From NCBI GenBank assembly GCA_004555175.1, contig SFJE01000039.1, positions 1 through 16,222 of the forward strand: a stretch of DNA of 16,222 nt, written 5' to 3'. The notes beneath the pieces are model-generated. The model was not told the origin of the DNA, searched no databases, and worked only from the letters and a program-made list of their open reading frames with translations. How positions within the stretch are numbered: position 1 is the stretch's first letter; each line of letters begins with the position of its first letter. This DNA is from Lentisphaeraceae bacterium (GTDB lineage Bacteria; Verrucomicrobiota; Kiritimatiellia; RFP12; DVOR01). Position numbers and translations under genes: made by a program. This document shows positions 7,234 through 12,585 of the stretch, piece by piece.

Positions 7234-7875
7234 ATGCGCTTTCTCATTACCGCCGGTCCCACCCGCGAACCGCTCGATCCGGTCCGCTTCATCTCCAACC
7301 GCTCTACCGGCAAGATGGGCTTCGCCCTCGCCCAGGCCGCCGCCGAAGCCGGGCACGAGGTCGTCCTCGTTGCCGGACCCGTCGCCCTAGAGACGCCCCC
7401 TGGCGTCCGCCGCGTGGATATTGAGACGGCCCTGGAGATGCTCGCGGCCGTCGAGCGCGAACTGCCCGCCGCCGAAGTCTACATCTCCTGCGCGGCGGTA
7501 GCCGATTGGCGGCCGGAGGTCTGTTCGCCCACCAAGCTCAAGAAGCACGAAATGGCGGGCACCCTCCGCCTGGTGCGCAACCCCGATATTCTCAAGACGC
7601 TGCGCCCGCTCAAGGGCACCCGCACCTTCATCGGCTTTGCCGCCGAAACCGGCGAACCCGATGCCGAAGCCACGCGCAAACTCCGCGAGAAGGGACTCGA
7701 TATGATCGTCGCCAACGATGTCACCGCCCCCGGAGCCGGCTTCGCGCACGACACCAACCGCGTCACCCTCCTCTTCCCCGATGGCCACCGCGAAGCCCTG
7801 CCCCTAATGACCAAGCACGAGGTCGCCCAACGTGTCATCGCCTGCGCCCAAACCCTCGCCACCCAGACCGAATAG
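7234..7875 (+). CDS. coaB: Phosphopantothenate-cysteine ligase, standalone CoaB
   Basis: The product (213 aa) joins 4'-phosphopantothenate and cysteine using a nucleotide triphosphate in coenzyme A synthesis. The CoaB fold is complete: TAGPTREPLDPVRFISNRSTGKMG (near the N-terminus, positions about 6-29), the AAVADWRP loop followed by KLKK, the FIGFAAET strand, and DMIVANDV. Most bacteria fuse CoaB behind CoaC (Dfp, about 400 aa); here there is no CoaC half, so the decarboxylase must be encoded elsewhere. The SD is a modest GAGG 6 nt before the ATG. It may share the GH110 transcript (15-bp gap) although the functions are unrelated. Confidence 0.9.
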   Translation: MRFLITAGPTREPLDPVRFISNRSTGKMGFALAQAAAEAGHEVVLVAGPVALETPPGVRRVDIETALEMLAAVERELPAAEVYISCAAVADWRPEVCSPTKLKKHEMAGTLRLVRNPDILKTLRPLKGTRTFIGFAAETGEPDAEATRKLREKGLDMIVANDVTAPGAGFAHDTNRVTLLFPDGHREALPLMTKHEVAQRVIACAQTLATQTE

Positions 7876-7918
7876 ACAGGCGACTCGACAGAAAAATGCA
7901 GAAAGCGCGAAAAAAGGC

Positions 7919-7947
7919 TTGCAACGCCCAGCCGCTTTTGGCATAAT
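7919..7947 (+). promoter_or_regulatory. Promoter of tRNA-Tyr
   Basis: -35 TTGCAA (7919-7924), exactly 17 bp, -10 CATAAT (7942-7947). The start near 7954 leaves a leader of about 14 nt for 5' processing. It lies 44 bp after the coaB stop. Confidence 0.7.
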
Positions 7948-7967
7948 ACGCGGCGTTTTCCACTTCT

Positions 7968-8052
7968 GGTGGGTTACCAAAGTGGCCAACTGGGGCGGAC
8001 TGTAAATCCGCTGGCACTGCCTTCCTACGTTCGAATCGTAGACCCACCACCA
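7968..8052 (+). tRNA. tRNA-Tyr (anticodon GTA)
   Basis: An 85-nt class II tRNA. The acceptor stem GGTGGGT (7968-7974) pairs with ACCCACC (8042-8048), followed by discriminator A and an encoded CCA (8050-8052). The anticodon stem-loop GCGGA-CTGTAAA-TCCGC gives GTA. The T arm CTACG-TTCGAAT-CGTAG is intact. The long variable arm is the form expected for bacterial tRNA-Tyr. Confidence 0.97.
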
Positions 8053-8056
8053 TCTT

Positions 8057-8093
8057 AAGGCCTGCAAGGTTCTCCTTGCAGGCCTTTTTCTTT
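8057..8093 (+). terminator. Intrinsic terminator of tRNA-Tyr
   Basis: A perfect 13-bp stem AAGGCCTGCAAGG / CCTTGCAGGCCTT with loop TTCT is followed by a T-rich tail (to 8093), 4 nt after the CCA end of the tRNA. Confidence 0.92.
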
Positions 8094-8140
8094 CAGCAAG
8101 GCCAAAGGGTCCTTCCACACGCGCGCAGCGAGCGCCGTGC

Positions 8141-8211
8141 CGTTTTGCCATAGTGCCTTCGCTTCGGACTTCACGCTTCTCCGTGTTGGCATAGTACCTT
8201 CGCCTTTATGC
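8141..8211 (+). repeat. Dispersed intergenic repeat, tandem copies B and C
   Basis: 8141-8175 starts CGTTTTGCCATAGTGCCTTC, and 8182-8211 starts CGTGTTGGCATAGTACCTTC, 41 bp apart. Both match the minus strand of 1306-1345 (CGTGTTGACATAGCGCCTTC). Copy B also keeps the downstream CTTCACGC; copy C diverges after CCTTCGCC. The repeats lie between the tRNA terminator and the 22-bp array. Confidence 0.55.
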
Positions 8212-8249
8212 TCTCGGCCGCCGCGGCCTCCGTGCCCGAGTTTATCCTC

Positions 8250-8535
8250 CCCCCGCAGCGGAGCCCATTATCCCCCGCCCGGAGCGGAACTATTAAGTCC
8301 CCCACTTATCGGAAATAAGTCCCCCACTTATCGGAAACAAGTCCCGGACTTATTGGTGATAAGTCCCGGACTTAATCATTCCACCCGCCCCAGGCTCGGA
8401 TTTCGCCCGCCCCGAGTCCAAGGTCAACCCGGGCCTACCTCGAGGTCAACCCGGGCCTACCTCGAGGTCAACCCGGGCCTACCTCGAGGTCAACCCGGGG
8501 CGGGGCCACCACGAACCCGGGGCGGGCGGCCTGGC
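8250..8535. repeat. 22-bp-register array of 13 units with changing unit sequence
   Basis: Unit starts fall every 22 bp (8250, 8272, 8294 ... 8514) without an indel. Units 1-2 share CCCCCGC...TAT. Units 3-4 (8294-8337) are identical and read TAAGTCCCCCACTTA plus a 7-nt spacer. Units 5-6 (8338-8381) read YAAGTCCCGGACTTA. Units 7-8 (8382-8425) share CRCCCGCCCC. Units 9-11 (8426-8491) are identical, containing CCCGGG and the palindrome ACCTCGAGGT. Units 12-13 (8492-8535) share AACCCGGGGCGGG. The preceding 22 bp (8228-8249) match unit 8 at 14 of 22 positions, so the array may start earlier. Many units contain dyads, spaced 11 bp in units 3-6 and 9-11. The period is not a multiple of three, so it does not encode a periodic peptide. 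No CRISPR-like spacers are present. Function unknown. Confidence 0.9.
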
Positions 8536-8587
8536 GGGCAGGCCGGTGCACAACGCTTACCCAACAACGCGCCGGAGGCGCACCTCT

Positions 8588-8605
8588 CGCGAGCGCAGCG
8601 AGCAC
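8588..8605 (-). repeat. Degenerate fragment of the dispersed repeat
   Basis: Read on the minus strand, GTGCTCGCTGCGCTCGCG differs from the 1284-1311 / 3582-3609 core (GTGCTCGCTATCGCTCGCG) by AT to G. It is short and low in complexity, so chance is possible. The rest of 8536-8636 shows nothing recognisable. Confidence 0.3.
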
Positions 8606-8636
8606 GTCACGCGCCCGTGCAGACCTGCAATGGTTA

Positions 8637-8665
8637 TTGACTTTCGCTCGCGCTAGGAGTATACT
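8637..8665 (+). promoter_or_regulatory. Near-consensus sigma70 promoter
   Basis: -35 TTGACT (8637-8642), exactly 17 bp, -10 TATACT (8660-8665). Each hexamer matches 5/6 with ideal spacing, making it the best promoter in the window. The predicted start is near 8672. No gene with a good SD begins within 250 nt; the RNA candidate below begins there instead. Confidence 0.75.
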
Positions 8666-8671
8666 GTGGGC

Positions 8672-8935
8672 ACATAGTTTGATTCTGGCGATGTCCTAGA
8701 CCTCTCGCCGTCTCAGACGCTAAAAGTTGCGTCACGCAACCACATTCGTCCAAGGGAAACTACCACTCTTCCACGACCGGGCGAACGGGCTGCGGAGACG
8801 CGCTGGGGTTATATCCCCTGGCGTGTTTCCCCGTACTGTTTTCGGTCAAGGCTGTGGTAGGCCTCCCTTGGAAACAAACGGCAGGAGACACGCCTTTATT
8901 GTGTATGCCACCTGCCGCAAGCGATAGGACTACAC
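8672..8935 (+). ncRNA. Candidate structured non-coding RNA, class not recognised
   Basis: The 5' end is set by the promoter at 8637-8665. Pairings visible in the sequence: closing helix GTCCTA (8693-8698) with TAGGAC (8925-8930), continued by TCGC (8705-8708) with GCGA (8921-8924); hairpin CGTC-TCA-GACG (8709-8719); hairpin GTTGCG-TCA-CGCAAC (8726-8740); a long arm TCCAAGGGA/TCCCTTGGA (8749-8757/8864-8872), TACCAC/GTGGTA (8761-8766/8854-8859), GACCG/CGGTC (8775-8779/8843-8847), ACGGG/CCCGT (8785-8789/8830-8834), ACGC/GCGT and GGGG/CCCC capped by TTATAT (8805-8818); hairpin CGGCAGG/CCTGCCG (8879-8885/8911-8917) with inner ACAC/GTGT. The core motifs of RNase P RNA, tmRNA and SRP RNA are absent, and the shape does not suggest 6S. 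It could be a stand-alone ncRNA or a long leader of the small genes downstream. The 3' end is uncertain, with no U-tract terminator nearby. Confidence 0.55.
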
Positions 8936-8944
8936 GGAGGCCTT

Positions 8945-9034
8945 ATGGACGATATAACCTGCTTAAGCATCAAGGAGAACGAAACCACTCTCTCGGTTTC
9001 GTTGGACTATCAACCTACCGATTCTGAAGCGTAG
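8945..9034 (+). CDS. Possible 29-aa acidic peptide
   Basis: The ATG is preceded by CGGAGG with only 4 nt between, a strong but close SD. The predicted peptide (MDDITCLSIKENETTLSVSL and nine more residues ending DSEA) is acidic and without a membrane segment. It begins 15 nt after the closing helix of the RNA candidate and would be on the same transcript. A 9-bp hairpin, AACGAAACC/GGTTTCGTT (8978-9003), falls inside it, which may mean this stretch is really RNA structure. Not recognised; coding status is doubtful. Confidence 0.25.
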   Translation: MDDITCLSIKENETTLSVSLDYQPTDSEA

Positions 9035-9092
9035 ACGAATAACAGGTGACACCTGTGATATGCCGCGCCATACTTACAGAAAGGAGCTAACG

Positions 9093-9407
9093 ATGAAACT
9101 GTTTTCACATATCTTAACCGTTGTTCTACTACTTGTCTTTCCCTGTGGACGACTTGTAGCCTCGACTCAAGGTACGAGTGTAAGACCGACAACCTTTGCT
9201 ACACAGAACACGGACTTTCATAAATTACCCAAACCCTCTCAAGAACGGCTTGAAATGATTAAACGGATGCGATCTCCCCAACCGACCTCTAAACGCTTCA
9301 AAAAACCGCCCTTTCTAACAGCAGGCTTGGTCGTTAGTATTTGTAGCCTAATCGCAGCGCTTTGGCAATGGCTAAGGCAATCGAAACCCTTCCGCAATAC
9401 AAAGTGA
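9093..9407 (+). CDS. Small secreted or membrane-anchored hypothetical protein
   Basis: The product has 104 aa from the ATG at 9093, chosen because GAAAGGAG lies 6 nt upstream; an upstream in-frame ATG at 9060 has no SD. Residues 1-24 resemble a signal peptide or N-terminal membrane helix (LFSHILTVVLLLVFPCGRLVAS). A polar, basic middle follows (SQERLEMIKRMRSP, SKRFKKPP), then a second hydrophobic segment near the C-terminus (FLTAGLVVSICSLIAALWQW, about 73-92) and a basic tail, so it could be anchored with a small extracytoplasmic loop. No family is recognised. It uses AT-richer codons than the flanking housekeeping genes, and it sits in the putative transcription unit of the strong promoter at 8637. 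It resembles small accessory or toxin-like membrane peptides only in size; no function is claimed. Confidence 0.6.
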   Translation: MKLFSHILTVVLLLVFPCGRLVASTQGTSVRPTTFATQNTDFHKLPKPSQERLEMIKRMRSPQPTSKRFKKPPFLTAGLVVSICSLIAALWQWLRQSKPFRNTK

Positions 9408-9807
9408 GAAAGGTTAGATTTCAATTTCACATCTATAGCTTCGTATTGATGTTAGTGTGCCTTGCCGGATAGAAAGAGCATGCCCCCAAAGTATAATTTC
9501 TGCCTTTTGGAGATTACTACCTTAAGCGCTAACGCTCACATACCTTATTAATTCAAGATACATGTGTAAAGTCGTGCGTCGAAATGTACAAGCCAACCTC
9601 TTGAAAGAGGATAACACCTTTAATCAAATTTGATTGACCATACAAATAGTCAATGCAGATGAGGAGATTACAATTGAGGATGGCATATAACGCTTTCTGT
9701 TCGAGGACAACATATGGAAGATTGATACAAACCCCGTTGAAACCCATAAAAGATTGAAGGAGGTGGCAAGAGAAATAGTAGTTCTTTCAAAAAAGCATCA
9801 ATCGTAG
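9404..9807 (+). pseudogene. Degenerate lipoprotein gene, NTF2-like relative of the next gene
   Basis: From a GTG at 9404, overlapping the previous stop, 22 codons read like a lipoprotein signal (SFVLMLVCLAG) and end at TAG exactly where the lipobox Cys would be expected. After a frame change, the frame of 9562 gives MCKVVRRNVQANLLKEDN, a TGA at 9631, then LTIQIVNADEEITIEDGI, a TAA at 9688, then RFLFEDNIWKIDTNPVETHK and about 20 more residues to TAG at 9805. The stretch IQI...F.FEDN.WKI resembles IQIKTF...NFKVVQERGQWKI near the end of the intact lipoprotein at 9936, so I read this as a decayed paralogue. The coding look (codon regularity, helix at the C-terminus) is an impression, not a test. 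Confidence 0.5.
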
Positions 9808-9935
9808 ACCATTCACACGGATTTCGGCTCCTTATGCCGGGACCTCTGTATGGACTTAATTCACCCTTTACTTACCCCTATGCGCAGATATGTATGTCTC
9901 TGCACAAAACCAAAACCAAGCATTAAGGAATCGCC

Positions 9936-10412
9936 ATGAACAGGTTAATGACATTAACAATGACTGCACTCGGTATTATGACACTCTGCTGTATGATCGG
10001 TTGCGATACGGACAATAAACAAGTCTCCCTAGAAGAGATTGCCCCTTCGCCAAGTGTGCGTTCCGTAAAAGCGAGAACGCCAGAAGAGGTAGTGGAGGAG
10101 TACTTCCAAACAATCCAAAATCAAGCGCTTGATGAAGCGTATGTTCAAGAAATCTTCTGCTCGGAGTTTCTCGTTGATTTTGAGCGAGCCCCACAGACGA
10201 GTCGCAAGGCGTTCATCTCTTCTGAGAACGCCCGCGGACGTATAGTCGATTGGGTTAAAGTAATCCACGTAGAGCCAAAAGAGGATGGTGAGATAGTCAA
10301 AATAAAGATCCAGATTAAGACCTTTGGACATCCTGCCGAAACAACCAACTTCAAGGTCGTTCAAGAACGAGGTCAATGGAAAATCCTTGCAATATTTCGC
10401 GATCCTAGGTAA
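9936..10412 (+). CDS. Lipoprotein with NTF2-like (DUF4878-like) C-terminal domain
   Basis: The product has 158 aa; the SD AAGGA is 6 nt before the ATG. Residues 1-22 are a type II signal (LTMTALGIMTLCCMIG) with Cys23 in a lipobox, followed by DTDNK, so it is probably lipidated and faces the periplasm or surface. Residues about 47-158 fit the small NTF2/SnoaL-like lipoprotein pattern: an N-terminal helix TPEEVVEEYFQTIQNQALDE, then beta strands ending in GQWKILAIF. Such domains often bind or sense small ligands, but no specific role is known to me. The codons are AT-richer than those of the flanking genes. A decayed relative lies just upstream, and a perfect hairpin begins 4 nt after the stop. 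The 128-bp gap before the gene shows only a weak possible promoter. Confidence 0.75.
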   Translation: MNRLMTLTMTALGIMTLCCMIGCDTDNKQVSLEEIAPSPSVRSVKARTPEEVVEEYFQTIQNQALDEAYVQEIFCSEFLVDFERAPQTSRKAFISSENARGRIVDWVKVIHVEPKEDGEIVKIKIQIKTFGHPAETTNFKVVQERGQWKILAIFRDPR

Positions 10413-10416
10413 GCCT

Positions 10417-10458
10417 CTAACACGCGACGCTGTGGACATCCACAGCGTCGCGTGTTAG
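10417..10458 (+). terminator. Perfect 20-bp inverted repeat after the lipoprotein gene
   Basis: Arms 10417-10436 and 10439-10458 are perfectly complementary around a 2-nt centre (in RNA, 19 bp with an ACAU loop). The stem starts 4 nt after the TAA. No U tract follows, so it is either an unusual terminator, a 3'-end stabiliser, or a mobile-element scar. Its GC content contrasts with the AT-rich DNA around it. Confidence 0.5.
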
Positions 10459-10530
10459 TGCCACACCTCCTATTTCAGTCCCTATTCACTCTTTCCAGAA
10501 CACCTTCTTTAGCTAGAACTGTCTCTCCTC

Positions 10531-10560
10531 GTGCTGAAAGAGAGTGCTAAAGAGGGTGCT
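10531..10560 (+). promoter_or_regulatory. GTGCT triplet and CIRCE right-half-like site upstream of htpG
   Basis: GTGCT occurs at 10531, 10544 and 10556 (spacing 13 and 12). The middle copy lies in GAGTGCTAA (10542-10550), which equals the right arm of the HrcA operator CIRCE. The matching left arm TTAGCACTC is not found 9 bp upstream, so a real CIRCE is not supported. It sits about 65 bp before the htpG -10. Confidence 0.2.
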
Positions 10561-10624
10561 ACGCATTCTCTACGGAACCGGAACAGGAACTGGTGTCTCC
10601 TTCTCTGCGCGCGGGCGCGGAATG

Positions 10625-10633
10625 TGGTATAGT
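10625..10633 (+). promoter_or_regulatory. Extended -10 promoter of htpG
   Basis: TGG-TATAGT (10625-10633) is an extended -10 element; no good -35 is seen at 16-18 bp. The start near 10640 leaves a leader of about 37 nt carrying the SD AAAGGA at 10661-10666. No sigma32-type -10 (CCCCATNT) is visible. Confidence 0.45.
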
Positions 10634-10676
10634 GTGAGGACGTGTTTGTAGAAGGCACGGAAAGGATTGATTGACT

Positions 10677-12554
10677 ATGGCTAAGACTTGTGCATTCAAG
10701 GCCGAGATTCGGCAGATGTTGGATTTGGTGATTCATTCGCTCTACTCGAAGAAGGAGATTTTCCTGCGCGAGTTGATTTCGAATGCGAGCGATGCGATTG
10801 ACCGCGCGAAGTATTTGGCTTTGACGGATAAGACGATTGCCCCGGAGGCGCCGGCGTGGGGGATTCGGTTGGTGACCGATGACAAGGCCCATACGCTGAC
10901 GATTGAGGATAACGGTCTGGGCATGAGCGCCGAAGAGATGGAGGAGGCGCTGGGGACGATTGCCAAGAGCGGTTCGAAGGCCTTTGCCGAGGCGCTCAAG
11001 GCGGGGAAGGAGACGAATATCCCCGAGTTGATTGGTAAGTTTGGCGTGGGCTTCTATGCGGCCTTTATGGTGGCCGATGGGGTGACGGTGGAGTCGTTGC
11101 GGCGGGGTGAAGGGCAGGTGGCGGCAAAGTGGATGAGCGCGGGGGATGGGGAGTACACGATGGACGCGGGCTCGCGCACCGAGCCGGGCACCTCGATTAC
11201 CCTGCACTTGCGCGAGGGGATGGAGCAGTTCACCGAGGGGTGGACGCTGAAGGATTTGGTCCGCCGCTACTCGGACTTCATCGCCTACCCGATTACCTTA
11301 AAGGAGTTGGGGCGCGAGGTGAAGGAGGAGGAGAAGGCCAAAGTTGAGGAGGAGGAGAAGCAGCCGCTCAACACGATGGTCGCCCTCTGGAAGCGCGCGA
11401 AGAGCGAGGTGAAGCCGGAGGAGTACGAGGGCTTCTACCGGCAGACGCTGCACGGCACGGGCGAACCGCTCAAGGTGTTGCACATCGCCGCCGAGGGGAC
11501 GCTGGAATATCGCGCGCTGATCTTTATCCCCAAGCAGGTGGGGATGGAGATGATGATGCCGGGCAACAAGCACGGTCTCTCGCTCTATGTGCGCAATGTC
11601 TTTATTGGCGACGAGATTGAGGAGCTGCTGCCGAATTGGTTGCGCTTCCTCAAGGGTGTGGTCGACAGCAGCGACCTGCCGCTGAATGTCTCGCGCGAGA
11701 TGTTGCAGGATGATGCCATCATCCGCAAGATCCGCAGCGACCTCACCAACCGCGTCCTCAAGGCCCTTGCCGAGATGGTCAAAGAGAAGCCCGAGGACTT
11801 CGAGTGCTTCTCCGGCGCGCTGGGCGACTTCCTGAAGGAGGGTTACCACAGCGACTGGGAGAACAAGGAGAAGATTCTTGAGCTCCTCCGCTTCCGGAAC
11901 CTTAAGGAGGGCAAGTGGACCGGTCTGAAGGCCTACAAGGAGGCGATGGGCAAGGAGCAGCAGGCGATCTATATGCTGACGGCCGACACCCTCGAGGCCG
12001 GCCAGCAGAACCCCTGCCTCGAACAGCTCAAGGCCAAGGGCTACGATGTCCTCTTCCTCACCTCGCCCGTCGACCAGTTCATCGCCGGCGACCTCTATGA
12101 GTACGACAAGACCAAGATTGTCTTTGCCGACAAGGGCGACCTAGACCTGGGCGGCGATGCCGCTGCGCAGAAGGACGAGCTCGAGGCGGCCGAGAAGGAA
12201 CTCAAGCCGCTGACCGAGACCATTGCCAAGCAGTTGGAGAAGAGCGTCAAGGAGGTGCGCCTCTCCGCGCGCTTGACCGATTCGCCCTGCTGCCTGGTCC
12301 AGGATCCTGCGGCGATGAACCCGGCCATGCGCCGGATGCTCGAAGCCATGGGCCAGAGCGTGCCCGAGGAGAAGCGTATCCTTGAGCTCAACCCCAAGCA
12401 CCCCATCGTCAAGGCCCTCGCGGCCGAAAGCGACGAGGCGCGCAAGGCCGACACCGTCGAACTGCTCTACGGTCAGGCCTGCCTGGCCGACGGCACCCTG
12501 CCGCCCAACCCGGCCAACTTCAACCGCCTGCTGAACGCGCTCCTGGCGCGCTAA
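10677..12554 (+). CDS. htpG: Chaperone protein HtpG (bacterial Hsp90)
   Basis: The product has 625 aa, essentially the length of E. coli HtpG (624). It is a homodimeric cytosolic ATP-dependent chaperone. The N-terminal GHKL ATPase motifs are clear: FLRELISNASDA (29-40) with the catalytic Glu and Mg-binding Asn, IEDNGLGM (76-83) with the nucleotide Asp, and the lid region GKFGVGFYAAFM (120-131). The middle domain shows RNVFIGD and LPLNVSREMLQ. The C-terminal dimerisation part ends at PANFNRLLNALLAR. The ATG at 10677 is preferred over an in-frame TTG at 10671 because it starts MAKTCAF and gives better SD spacing (10 nt). The first few hundred bases use many G- and T-ending codons (TTG, ATT, GCG) while the rest is strongly C-ending. 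Confidence 0.96.
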   Translation: MAKTCAFKAEIRQMLDLVIHSLYSKKEIFLRELISNASDAIDRAKYLALTDKTIAPEAPAWGIRLVTDDKAHTLTIEDNGLGMSAEEMEEALGTIAKSGSKAFAEALKAGKETNIPELIGKFGVGFYAAFMVADGVTVESLRRGEGQVAAKWMSAGDGEYTMDAGSRTEPGTSITLHLREGMEQFTEGWTLKDLVRRYSDFIAYPITLKELGREVKEEEKAKVEEEEKQPLNTMVALWKRAKSEVKPEEYEGFYRQTLHGTGEPLKVLHIAAEGTLEYRALIFIPKQVGMEMMMPGNKHGLSLYVRNVFIGDEIEELLPNWLRFLKGVVDSSDLPLNVSREMLQDDAIIRKIRSDLTNRVLKALAEMVKEKPEDFECFSGALGDFLKEGYHSDWENKEKILELLRFRNLKEGKWTGLKAYKEAMGKEQQAIYMLTADTLEAGQQNPCLEQLKAKGYDVLFLTSPVDQFIAGDLYEYDKTKIVFADKGDLDLGGDAAAQKDELEAAEKELKPLTETIAKQLEKSVKEVRLSARLTDSPCCLVQDPAAMNPAMRRMLEAMGQSVPEEKRILELNPKHPIVKALAAESDEARKADTVELLYGQACLADGTLPPNPANFNRLLNALLAR

Positions 12555-12585
12555 GCCCCACCCCACCCCTCTCACCCGGAGCAAG

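Noticed and set aside
5452..7356. 634-aa minus-strand ORF antisense to the GH110 gene
   Set aside because: The plus strand shows a signal peptide, SD and GH110 motifs; the antisense frame is Gly/Ala/Val-rich, typical of a GC-rich shadow.
8030..8052. tRNA-Tyr 3' end as an integration site (attL) for the accessory stretch
   Set aside because: No second copy of the tRNA 3' end was seen up to htpG, and no integrase gene is present in the window.
8182..8205. sigma54 (-24/-12) promoter in TTGGCATAGTACCTTCGC
   Set aside because: The GG and GC are not separated by 10 bp, and the sequence is better explained as a copy of the dispersed repeat.
8250..8535. CRISPR array
   Set aside because: There are no constant repeats separated by unique spacers of 25-40 bp; the identical units abut directly, and no cas genes are present.
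8137..8640. 167-aa plus-strand ORF over the 22-bp array
   Set aside because: It is Pro/Arg-rich, has no SD, and its period (22 bp) is not a multiple of three, so the apparent peptide repeat arises from reading the array in shifting frames.
8680..8693. Similarity of AGTTTGATTCTGGC to the 5' end of 16S rRNA
   Set aside because: The match covers about 14 nt only; the following sequence does not resemble 16S rRNA, so a rRNA fragment is not supported.
8727..8927. 66-aa ORF inside the RNA candidate
   Set aside because: It needs a TTG start, has no SD and overlaps almost every predicted helix.
9553..9747. 64-aa minus-strand ORF
   Set aside because: It has no SD; the plus strand here makes better sense as a decayed lipoprotein gene related to its neighbour.
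10531..10560. Full CIRCE operator for HrcA
   Set aside because: Only the right arm is present; the required left arm at 9-bp spacing is absent.
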